DNA from: Tridacna crocea
Lineage: Eukaryota > Mollusca > Bivalvia > Cardiida > Cardiidae
Length of the DNA stretch: 64,000 nt
Direction: 5' to 3'
Assembly: GCA_943736015.1 (NCBI GenBank)
Contig: OX031057.1
Span: 41,006,501-41,070,500, forward strand
The stretch's first letter is position 1. Each line of letters starts with the position of its first letter. The notes beneath the pieces were generated by a model. That model searched no databases. It had not been told where the DNA came from and saw only the letters and a program-made list of their open reading frames with translations. A program made the position numbers and the translations under genes. Below are positions 22,919-32,800 of this stretch, piece after piece.

Positions 22919-23373
22919 GTTGGTATAGCGCCGATTGAAGAACACGGTTCAATTTTGACTTGGGATTGTTTACAAGCACGACAAATTACTAAGTATTCTA
23001 AGCCATTATCAAGCACCGCATAACTGTGAGCACATGCCTAGCTCTGGCTTATTTAGTTTCTGGCTGGTGCTTTCTAGTATCAGTTCAAAATTTCCTGATA
23101 AAACCAAGAATTCCAGGGGCTTAGTGGAATCCGCTTGTATCCCTGTCCGAAGTTGGTATTGCGCCGATTGAAGAACACGGTTCAATTTTGACTTGGGATT
23201 GTTTACAAGCACGACAAATTACTAAGTACTCTAAGCCATTCCATAACTGTGAGCACATGCCTAGCTCTGGCTTAATTAGTTTCTGGCTGGTGCTTTCTAG
23301 TATCAGTTCAAAATTTCCTGATAAAACCAAGAATTCCAGGGGCTTAGTGGAATCCGCTTATATCCCTGTCCGT
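22919..23373. repeat. tandem duplication of a 233-bp unit
   Basis: Unit 1 starts at 22919 and unit 2 at 23152; both begin GTTGGTAT.GCGCCGATTG and end ATCCCTGTCCG. Unit 2 has a deletion of about 13 bp after CTAAGCCATT. The copies are otherwise almost identical, so the event is recent. The frames inside it look incidental. 23374-23926 holds nothing recognised. Confidence 0.9.
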
Positions 23374-23926
23374 CTACCTGTTTGTATTAATTAAAATTGA
23401 CCTCATGTGTTGTTTCGTATCCTCAATTTCCTGGCCTTCAGTACTATCAGTACTTTGATTTTTTAACGTGATTTTAAAATAGTAGCCGAAAGTTATAACA
23501 GACCACTTCCATGTTTCTTTATAAGATTTTCATAAGGAGAAATTGTGAACAATCTGAAGACGCAATCTGAAAGGATACATCACAAAGGGACCAATGTCTA
23601 TACTGTGATTAGAGATGCACTATGTGAAGCACATTTTTTTTATTTTCCCTGGAACAAAAAAATCCCAGTTCAACCGTTACACTCACCTTCATATCGCTAG
23701 ATTTACCGTCGGGTCCCGAAGTTCAACCTGATGGCTCCTGAAAATATTTTTCATTTCACAACACAGTATTGTGATTCCGCAGATAAGCTACGGTGTGGTG
23801 TCTTGCAGATAATTACCAATGTGTTTTCTAACCTTTCAGAACCACGTCCTATTATTTTGACTGACGAATTTTCATCTTCCAATGACCAAAAGTTCGGTCA
23901 AGGGTTCTGCTTTCAAATGGAGAAAT

Positions 23927-24147
23927 CTTCACTAAACGACAACATTTTACCCATTTCGAATTTGAAAGCATTTGCACATGACAAAATAATTGTGTCTCAA
24001 AAATTGAAATTCGTTCTAAAAAGAGTACAAAACATTGTAGCGAAAGGAGAAAATACTGATTGCTAGCTAGCAGTTTCTCCTTTTCCCGCACTGTTCTCTA
24101 ATATCTTTATTTCAGGGTCGCTATAACCCAGGATGTGTGGTTAAGAT
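23927..24147 (-). mobile_element. TTAA hairpin MITE, decayed
   Basis: GAATTTGAAAGCATTTGCAC and hairpin arms AAACATTGTAGCGAAAGG/CTCCTTTTCCCGCACTG remain. Ends worn. Confidence 0.65.
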
Positions 24148-24384
24148 TGAACTTGTGATCTTGTTAGTTTCAAAGATCATCGTTTTGGCTTGAACCATGT
24201 TGCACACATTTAATGGTACGTTCTTACAGTCAGAGAGAAACAGAGAAAACACGCGGTAAAAATTTGATAGACTGCAGAATGGTTCAAAATTTAGTAACAA
24301 AACATGGATAAATTACCAATACATGTATGGTGTAGGGGATTAATACATATACATTGTACGTGTAGGCCTATCGGAAATCTTCGA

Positions 24385-24666
24385 TTAAACTCTTTACCAA
24401 ACGACAAAATTTTAGACTGGTCCAAATTGAAAGCACTTGCAGACTACAAAATATACAGAACTCAAAAATTGAAACTTGTTTCCAGTATGGTGGAAGGCAT
24501 TGTGGGAAAAGGAGAAAATGCTGGTAACCAGCATTTTCTCCTTTTCAGACAATGTTTTCTTTCCTTCACAAAACAAATTTCAAACTTTCAGTAACTTTTA
24601 TTTTGTCGTCTGCAAATGCTTTCGATTTGGACAAACCTAAAATTTTGTCGTTTGGTAATGAGTTAA
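24385..24666. mobile_element. TTAA hairpin MITE, symmetrical right-right form
   Basis: 282 bp, TTAA both ends. Both halves are of the right-half type: AACGACAAAATTTTAGACTG and GCAGACTACAAAATA on one side, TTTTGTCGTCTGCAAATGC and CCTAAAATTTTGTCGTTTGG on the other. The whole element is one long inverted repeat. Confidence 0.92.
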
Positions 24667-24689
24667 TGGAGTTCAGAACTAAATATGAG

Positions 24690-24752
24690 TTTAAGCCCGA
24701 AGAGCTCAAGTGGTAGAGCACAGGACATGTACACTTGATGTCTCGAGTAACT
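24690..24752 (+). repeat. tRNA-like fragment
   Basis: AGCCCGAAGAGCTCAAGTGG and TAGAGC resemble a tRNA 5' half and A-box; there is no matching 3' half. Probably a SINE head fragment. It lies just downstream of the C1q gene. Confidence 0.4.
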
Positions 24753-24814
24753 TTCACCATTTTTTTTTCTTTCAACAAAAACGAAGCAGTTTGAAGTTTT
24801 ATATATATAACAAA

Positions 24815-26474
24815 CTATATTGCATTGACAAGAACTCCAGTAAAAGACGAGTACAAGTAACCATCGAGTGTCTCCACATCCGAAAACTTCGCCTCATTCT
24901 GTGCCCAAACCTCATCCCCAGTATTTAACTCTACTGAAACAGTTATTGTAGTTGTTTCCCATTGACTTGCAGTCTGTCCTGTGCCGTGTGCCAAGGAAAC
25001 ACTAAGAGTTTGACCATTTTTGATGAGGGAGAGGGACGCCGAGTGACCTGGCGTGTTTGTTACCATCAACGTGAAGGAATAGATCCCAAATTTTGGAGCG
25101 GTGAAATGTCCGGTCGTGGGGCTGTAGTAACCACCAATGTTAGATACAACTCTGTCGAAGGCGATATGTTGATGGGGTAACAGTGGATTTATCGTGGTGG
25201 AGAGGTGGGCCGTGAAAGCAACTGGAGGAGTGTATGTTACAGATGCAGCCGTGTTTGCGACGTAACTGGTGGCATCTATAAAACAGAAACTGTTGACAGA
25301 GCTCCAGATAAAGGAAGTGGTTTTGATTTCAGATTTGAAAATATGGATTATTTTTCTCTAAACCCAATGTTATGGGTACTCAATAGAATGGTCTCATGAA
25401 GACAATTCTAATGAGTACCCATAACATAGGGTTTGGGATTGAAATAATGAATTTAGATTACCAAATCACCCCGTCTTATCTGGAGCTCTGGGAACGTCTA
25501 TAGATGTGTCATTATCTGTGAGAATGTGGTTTAAGGCATCTACATAAAGTATCAATCTTTGTCAGCCTAAAATTGTCAAGTCTAAAATTTTGTTGTTTAG
25601 TAAAGGGTTAAAGAACTTGGGACATATATAGAGTGACCTTGATACCAACAGCTTTATCTTTGACTTATTTTCCGTATACTGGTAAATCATCTGCATGTCA
25701 AATGACTGTGTTAGACAAAGTGAATCCTTTGATACGGCGACTTGCTTGGTACCATTGGAGGCCTACATTACCAAGTTGCATTAAACACACATTTTGCCCA
25801 AAGAGCTGATCGTTTATTCATTTTAACGCAAAACCGAAAAAAGCAGTATGTAATGTTTTATTTTTTTCATGCGTTCCTTTGAATAGTAGCAATGCACTAG
25901 AAATTTGAAGTATATTGACCACTGCTTAGAATTCTTGAAATGGCATATGTGGATGCACTTGCCGACTGTTTAGATCTAGAGAAGAATGCTATAGAAATGC
26001 TGCTGGCGGAGGCATCAGCGTCGAAGTCGCCTATATTGATACAATATTTGTGTGTTAAATTTCTATTGTCTGCAGTTTATCATCTAACTTCGTGAAGGCC
26101 TTAGGCGATAGGGAGTAAAGTAAATGGACTAATTCCGAACTTTTTTAGAGTGCAAACTACCAGAATAGAAGTGAGGATCCAATATCTAACCATTTCTCCT
26201 GTGCAGTCTGATCTTGATCAAGACTATCCGCACTTTTAAGGTAACATGATCTAAAATTTAAACATCCATAGTATTATAAAGATAAATTATGCAGAACACA
26301 GTTAACAGTTTTGAAGAGAAACAGAAACTTACTAAGTCTCTGTTCCAGTGACCTGATGGTCGCCTTTAAGGCTGCCACCTCATCTCGCAAACCGTTCACT
26401 TCATCTTGTATATCTGCTTGTATGCCAAACACAAAAAGCGTAAAAACACAACAGATCCGAAATCCGGGCTTCAT
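24815..26474 (-). CDS. secreted C1q-domain-containing protein
   Basis: Complete two-exon gene on the minus strand: exon 1 26333-26474, exon 2 24815-25275. The joint is CTT A | AT GCC, giving 200 aa with stop TAG. Residues 1-20 (MKPGFRICCVFTLFVFGIQA) are a signal peptide. Residues 21-48 (DIQDEVNGLRDEVAALKATI and on) form a short heptad coiled coil. Residues about 60-200 are a globular C1q domain with AFTAHLS, the conserved FDRVVSNIGGYYSPTTGHFT then APKFGIYSF, and the closing SFTGVLVNAI. There is no collagen stretch, so it is the short secreted globular type that bivalves use as lectin-like recognition proteins (known). The ligand is unknown. It stands alone, without a paralogue in the window. 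Confidence 0.93.
25297..25500. mobile_element. foldback element with CAGAGCTCCAGATAA ends, in the C1q intron
   Basis: Inverted ends CAGAGCTCCAGATAA and TTATCTGGAGCTCTG, and an inner hairpin from TGTTATGGGTACTC and GAGTACCCATAACA. A second copy lies at 59787-59973. It starts only 21 bp from the splice acceptor of C1q exon 2. Confidence 0.8.
25560..25672. repeat. duplicated segment, copy 1 (C1q intron)
   Basis: A MITE right tip (AAGTCTAAAATTTTGTTG) plus AAAGAACTTGGGACATATA and ACCTTGATACCAACAGC are shared with 26957-27058. 25673-26332 is otherwise unique intron. Confidence 0.8.
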
Positions 26475-26563
26475 TATTACTTAGTATTCCACAAAAACAC
26501 AAGTAAACCCTTTCCGTATCTAGAAGACCTATTTAAAGCCTTTCGGACATCAATCCGACCTAT

Positions 26564-26776
26564 TTAACCCTTTACCCCTTAATCTGGAGGAAAGAATCTT
26601 TTGAAAATATTGTGGGAAAAGAAGAAAATGCTGGTAATCAGCATTTTCTCCTTTTCCCACAATATTTACTCCTTTTTTTTGAGGCAGATTTCATTAAATG
26701 AGTCACTTTCCAATTGTCGTCTGCTACAGCTTTGAATTTGGACGAGTGTTCAGTTTTGCTGTTTAGTGAAGAGTTA
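26564..26776 (+). mobile_element. TTAA hairpin MITE, subtype A
   Basis: Near full-length, upstream of the C1q start codon by about 90 bp. The left TTAA is in TATTTAACCC; the right TTAA is shared with the next copy. It could lie in the C1q promoter. Confidence 0.88.
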
Positions 26777-26996
26777 AGCCGTTACCAAACAATCCGTGGT
26801 TTTCACGACCCTGAGGAAGAAGACTTCATGAAAACATTGTTGGAAAAGGAGAAAATGGTGGTAGCCAGCAATTTTTCCTTTTCCCATGTCATCTACACTA
26901 AGCCAAGTTTCTTTTCTCGAGTCATGTTTATTTTGTCGTCTGCAAATGCTTTCAACTTCGACAAGTCTAAAATTTTGTCGTTGAATAAAGGGTTAA
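26773..26996 (+). mobile_element. TTAA hairpin MITE, subtype A, worn hairpin
   Basis: TTAA both ends, chained to the previous copy. The hairpin has several mismatches (GGTGGTAGCCAGCAATTTTT). Confidence 0.85.
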
Positions 26997-27058
26997 AGAA
27001 CTTGGGACATATACAGATGTGACCTTGATACCAACAGCTTTATCTTTGACTTATTTTC
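26957..27058. repeat. duplicated segment, copy 2
   Basis: About 95 bp matching 25572-25670, including the same MITE tip and the same non-MITE flank. It is therefore a duplication, not two independent insertions. Confidence 0.8.
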
Positions 27059-27173
27059 TGTCTGAGACATATGATTGGCTAATTGATTCAGTAAGACAGA
27101 AAATACAGACAATTAGAGGAGTGGATTTCGAAGCCTTTACTCTGTGGGTTTTTTTTTGCCAGGAAAATAAGCC

Positions 27174-27332
27174 TCAACTCTATACCAAACGACGGAATTT
27201 TAGACTGGTCCAAATTCAAAGCACTAGTGGACTACAAAATGTTTACCAGCATTTTCTCCTTTTCCCACAATGTTTTCAAAAGCTTTCTCTTTCAGAGGTG
27301 TTAAAAATCGTCATTGTGTGGAAAAGGGTTTA
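27174..27332 (-). mobile_element. TTAA hairpin MITE, hairpin half lost
   Basis: The right half runs to GACTACAAAATG and then jumps into the right hairpin arm TACCAGCATTTTCTCC. The end GGAAAAGGGTTTAA is worn. 27333-27636 holds nothing recognised. Confidence 0.75.
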
Positions 27333-27636
27333 AAATTAGATTGCTGTTAAAGGTCCAATGGAAGCCAAACAGAAACAAAAGGGTTTAACTCGTCCCCATG
27401 ATGCCTTATACCAAGACAGTAATCATATACTGAAGGATTAATATAATGTTATTTGTCTTCCAACCAACTTAGTCATAAGGTAGACTGGTACTTAGACACG
27501 CAGAAAGTTAACCATGAGCAGAAAGCTTAGATTTAGGTCATCCTGTGTGGATTGCGCAGACTAATACTTTTGCATCAAGTCTATATCCTTTACACAAAGC
27601 ATGGTTAATTTATTTTGTTGTCTGTAAATTTATGCT

Positions 27637-27866
27637 TTAACCCATTACCAAACAACAATATTTTAGACTGGTCCAAATTGAAAGCATTTGCAGACGACAA
27701 AATAAAAGTGACTGAAAATTTGAAATTTAGTTTGTGAAGGGTAGAAAACATTGTGGGAAAAGGAGAAAATGCTGGTTACCAGCATTTTCTCCTTTTCCCA
27801 CAATGTTTTCTAAAACCTTATTTCGCGGGGGGCGTTAAAAGTAGGGATTGTGTGGTAATGGGTTAA
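27637..27866 (-). mobile_element. TTAA hairpin MITE, subtype A
   Basis: Full-length, well preserved. It shares its right TTAA with the next copy in the same orientation. Confidence 0.93.
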
Positions 27867-28100
27867 CTCTTTACCAAACGAGAAAATTTAAGACTAGTCC
27901 AAATTGAAAGCTTTTGCAGATGACAAACTAATTGTGAATCAAAAACTGAAATTTGATTTGGGAAGGGTAGAAAACATTGTGGGAAAGGGAGAAAATGCTG
28001 GTTACCAGCATTTTCTCCTTTTCCCACAATGTTCTCAAAACCTTTCTTTCTTTCCCCTCTCAGGGTTGTTAAAATTTGGGATTGTGAGGTAAAGAGCTAA
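27863..28100 (-). mobile_element. TTAA hairpin MITE, subtype A
   Basis: Full-length. Right TTAA decayed to CTAA. Confidence 0.9.
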
Positions 28101-28371
28101 AGATGGACAGGTCTGAAAGTTTCATGTCCGGTTGACCCATATTCACCAAAAAGTCTACAAATGCTTTCAATATAGTCAGTTTTTCAATGAAAAATATTAA
28201 TGACAATGGAGCCAAAGTTTAAACATTTAAATCAACACTTTTAACAATATAAACAATTAAGTACAAGTAAATCAAACATTCAACTGAAGTGATAGCAAGA
28301 ATAGTAGCAGTACCATATGTAAATACCTTTCAAGGAGCCTATTAGTAGAAAGAGAGAGCACAAATACAGAT

Positions 28372-28600
28372 TTGACCTATTACCACACAATCCTGACTTT
28401 TGATAACCTTGGGAAAGAAGCCTTTTGAAAACATTGAGGGAAAAGGAAGAAATGCTGGTAACCAGCATTTTCTCCTTTTCCCACAATGTTTTCTTCCCTT
28501 CCAAAATCTAAATTCAATTTTTGATTCACATTTATTTTGTCATCTGCAAATGCTCTCGATTTGGATTAGTCCAACATTTTCTCGTTTGGAAAAGAGTTAA
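28372..28600 (+). mobile_element. TTAA hairpin MITE, subtype A
   Basis: Full-length. Left TTAA decayed to TTGA. Confidence 0.9.
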
Positions 28601-28754
28601 AGTTAAATTGGCTATACATACTTGTACATTTGTTTTGTCTTCATAGCATTCCAACTCCCTAACCACAACGATAACACAGAAAGTAGATGCATCTTTCATG
28701 TTAATTTTTGACACAAGCCTCAAATTTGTATCTTTCTATAGTTAGATCATCTTT

Positions 28755-28982
28755 TTAACCCTTTCCCAAACAAGCCCTGGTATTTACGTGTCTGCAATAA
28801 AAGTCTTTTGAAAACACTGTGGGAAAAGGAGAAATTGCTCGTAACGAGCAATTTCTCCTTTTCCCACAGTGTTTTCTACCCTTTTTGAGAACTTTCTCCC
28901 ATTTTCTCAAAATCTAAAATTGTCGTCTGCAAACACTTTTGATTTGGAAGAGTCCAAAATTTGTCGTTTGGGAAAGGGTTAA
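28755..28982 (+). mobile_element. TTAA hairpin MITE, subtype C
   Basis: Very well preserved subtype C, TTAA both ends, near-perfect hairpin with a CTCGTAACGAG centre. Confidence 0.93.
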
Positions 28983-29064
28983 ACAACACAGAAAGATTGA
29001 TTTCCATTTATATATCATTGCCACCAAATGCCCATATGGGCCCTGAAGTCTTTAAGTTATATTC

Positions 29065-29450
29065 TGTGGAAAGCGTAGGATGCTGGACGAAACCACCTGG
29101 TTCTTTAACTCTTTACCACACAATCACAAGTTTTAACGACCGTGTAGGAAAGGCCTTTGGAAAACATCATAGGAAAAGGAGAAAATGCGGGTAACTACCA
29201 TTTTTTTTTTCCCCACAGTGTTTTCTACTCCATTAAAGACAATTTTCATCATTTAAATAACACTGTAATTGTACATTGTAAATAACATTGTAATTATCGT
29301 CAGTGAATACTTTCGTTTGGACAAGTCTAAATTTTTGTCATGTGGTAAAGATTTAAAGCATACCGTGTAAGGCACTGTCACACAGAATATCAGTTTAATG
29401 TCTTGTCCAAAAGACTATTAGTAGTTTCAGATGGCCAGCCATAGGGCAAA
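29065..29450 (-). mobile_element. MetaSINE remnant split by a MITE
   Basis: On the minus strand a worn MetaSINE core (GTCTTTTGGACAAGACATTA, GACAGTGCC) and the junction AAGAACCAGG are separated by the MITE at 29105-29356. The break falls in the TTAA of the core's TTCTTTAACGTG. Confidence 0.8.
29105..29356 (+). mobile_element. TTAA hairpin MITE inside a MetaSINE
   Basis: TTAA both ends; the hairpin is partly mismatched. The empty version of this site is visible in the SINE at 10710-11014. Confidence 0.9.
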
Positions 29451-29532
29451 GATAAAATCTTTCTAAAAGTAATTTGATTAGTAAAGAGTTATATCTGCAT
29501 GAAAACCTGCAGACTAAAAACTGATGTTTGGT

Positions 29533-29720
29533 TTAACTCTTTACCATACAATTCCGACTTTTAATGACACTGAGAAAGAAGCCTATTGAAACATTGTGGG
29601 AAAAGGATGTTTTCTACCCTTACGAAGAAAATTGCACCATTTAAGCCACATTGAAATTGTCATCTGCAAATGCTTTCAATTTGGACGAAGCTACAATTTT
29701 GTTGTATGGTAAAGGGTTAA
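29533..29720 (+). mobile_element. TTAA hairpin MITE without hairpin
   Basis: TTAA both ends and both outer parts present, but the palindrome is deleted (GTGGGAAAAGGATGTTTTCT). Confidence 0.88.
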
Positions 29721-29856
29721 ACAAGAGGCCTATTAAACATCAGCTGATTAACTGATTACTTAATCCTTTCAAAAGCTGTCAATAGCATGCCCATACAAAA
29801 GAAAATTTGTGTAGTAACATGTTATTATAGCAGTGGCAAACTGGATAAAACTTCCA

Positions 29857-32800
29857 TTATCTGTCTTTAGGTCGAAACCAGTCAGAAAAGTATCTTTTAA
29901 ATATTGTTTTATCATCTTCATTCAAATCATCTCCATGTCGTGAAGGCAAGGCTGGCACTTGTGGCGGTCGAAAGAAGCCTGGTGGTCTATCTCTTACACT
30001 TGCCAGATCAACTGAAATTTATAAATTTCTTGTTAAAGGCGGGTATTTAGAATTTTCACATCTCACCAAATTAAAAAACATATATTCATCATCTCACCAA
30101 ATTAAAAAATATATATACATGTATATCAGTGAAGTTTATATGAAACAAGAGGGCCAAGATGGCCCTGGATCGCTCACCTGAATTTTTGAGATGACCATAG
30201 CCTATTTTTTTTTTGAGGTATTGAAACATTGGAACCAAATTTATAATTTTGCTAAGCAATTTTCAAAAGGTCACCTGTAAAAGTCATTTCAAAATCTGAC
30301 CATCAGTTTCAAAAAGAAGAATTTTTAAGAATTCTTCATTTCTGTATAAGAGCAAGTATCCCCCATCCACGAGAGCCATGTTTCTTGATGGATCAAAATT
30401 TACGAACAAGTTTTCAAAAGGGTCATCCAAGGAACATTTCGGAATTTTTTTTTTAAAATCTGACCAGGGGTTTCAGAGAAAGAGAATTTTCAAGAATTTC
30501 ATCATGTCCATATAGTGCAAATAGCTCCCATTCACAAGAGCAAGGATCACCCAAGGAACATCCCTGTCAAATTATTTTAAAATCTGACTTGGGGTTTCAG
30601 AGAAGAAGAATTTTCAAGAGTTTCTTCATTTCCATATAGTGCAAGTAGCCCCCATTCACCAGAGCCATGTTCTTGACGGATCAAAATTTTGTGAACAATT
30701 TTTGAAAAGGGTCACCCAAGGATCATCTCTGTGAAATCATTTCAAAATCTGTCCAGCCGTTTCAGAGAAGAATTTTTAAGAATTTCTTCATTTCCCAATA
30801 GTGCAAGTAGCCCCCATTCACCAGAGCCATGTTTCCTGACCAATCACAATTTCGCGAAAACTTTTTGAAAGGGGTCACCCAAGGAGCATCCCTGAGAAAT
30901 TATTTCAAAATCTGACCATTGGTTTCAGAGAAGAAAAATTTTTAAGAATTTCCTCATTTCCCTATAGTGCAAGTAGTCCCCATTCACCAGAGCTATGTTT
31001 CTTGACCAATCGAAATTTCGCGCACAATTTTTGAAAAGGGTCTTCCAAGGAACATATCTGTGAAATTATTTCAAAATCTGACCAGTGGTTTCAGAGGAGA
31101 AGATTTTTAAAGAATTCCTTGATTTCTGTATAGTGCAAGTAGCCCCCATTCACCAGAGCCACATTTTTTGACGGATCAAAATTTCACGAACAATTTTTGA
31201 AAAGGGTCACCCAAGGAACATATCTGTGAAATTATTTCAAAATCCGACCTGCGGTTTCAGAGGAGAAGATTTTTAAAGAATTTGCTAAAAAATTCCATAT
31301 GGAATGGCAACCAGAGTTTTTGACGGAATCAAATTCTGTGAACAATTCTTAAAGAGGACCTCCCAAGAAACATTCCTGCCAAGTTTGGTCCAAATTGGCC
31401 CAGTGGTTTAGGAGGAGTTGATGTTTAAAGAATTGTTGAAGACGCACGACGGATGACGGACACCCAGTGACCCTAAAAGCTCCCCTTGAGCACATTGTGC
31501 TCAGGTGAGCTAAAAAACAAAACAAATCATCAATAACTAAGAATCGTAAAATTACCCAAAAAAAGTTTTCTGATGGCATTCCTTTAACTCATTACCAAAC
31601 AACAATATTTTAGACCAGTCCAATTTGAAAGCATTTGTAGACGACAAAATAAAAGTGACTGAAAATTTGAAATTTGTTTAGTGAAGGGTAGAAAACATTG
31701 TGGGAAAAGAAGAAAATGCTGGTTACCAGCATTTTCTCCTTTTCCCACTATGTTTTCTAATGGCCTCTTTTCCAGGGGCGTCAAAAGTAGGGATTGTGTG
31801 GTAATGGGTTAAAAGGCTATGTAGCCTCTTAAGGTATTTTTAGATTTTCAGCAAAAAATCAAAAAAGCATTGTGGGAATGTAAAGTGCCTGGCACGTGAC
31901 TAATGACGCTTAAATTCCGTAATAAAACAAACATATAATCATTTTCCATAATTTCTTCTTTGGACGCTATGTTTGAAGCGTCAATTATCACTTTATTTCC
32001 GGTATGTAAATGAGAAAATTGCTCATCTAAAAATAGACCATGGTTCCTGTCGGTGTAGACCTGGGCCGTAGTAAATCTAATTTCTCTTGTTGTCTGATGG
32101 TTTTCGACTACTGGGGTTTTATGAATGAAAATTAAAAGGCCTTGGGAGTTTCAGCATGAATTTTTTGTACTTTTGTAAAAAATTCGTCCCAAAATCTAAA
32201 GGGCCACCTTTAAATAACTACTGTTGTTTGTACTAGATTTATACACTATTTATCCCAAACAGATAACAGCATTTTATGGAGAAGCATCTCAAATAATTCA
32301 ATATAGCTTGTTTTCATCAATATGGGCAAGATCTGACAAACAAGAGGGCCAAGATGGCCTGGACTGCTCACCTGAATTTTTTAGAGGACCATAGTCAATT
32401 TTTTTTCTTGAGGTATTGAAACTTTGGAAACAAAATTATTATTTTACCAAGCAATTTTGAAAAGGTCACCTGTAAAAGTCATTTCAAAATCTGTCACCAC
32501 CCCTATATTTTTTTTATTTCAAAATCTGACCAGTGGTTTCAGGGAAGAAGAATTTTTAAGAATATCTTCACTTCTGTATAGTGCAAGTAGCTGCCAGTCA
32601 CCAGAGCCATGTTTCTTAACGGATCAAAATTTTGCAAACATCTTTGTGAAATTATTCTAAAATCTGACCAGCGGTTTCAGAGAAGAGGAATTTTTAAGAA
32701 TTTCTTCATTTCTGTACTGTGCAAGTAGCCCCCATCCACCAGAGCCATATTTCTTGTCAGATCAAAATTTCGCAAACAATTTTTGAAAAGGGCCATCCAA

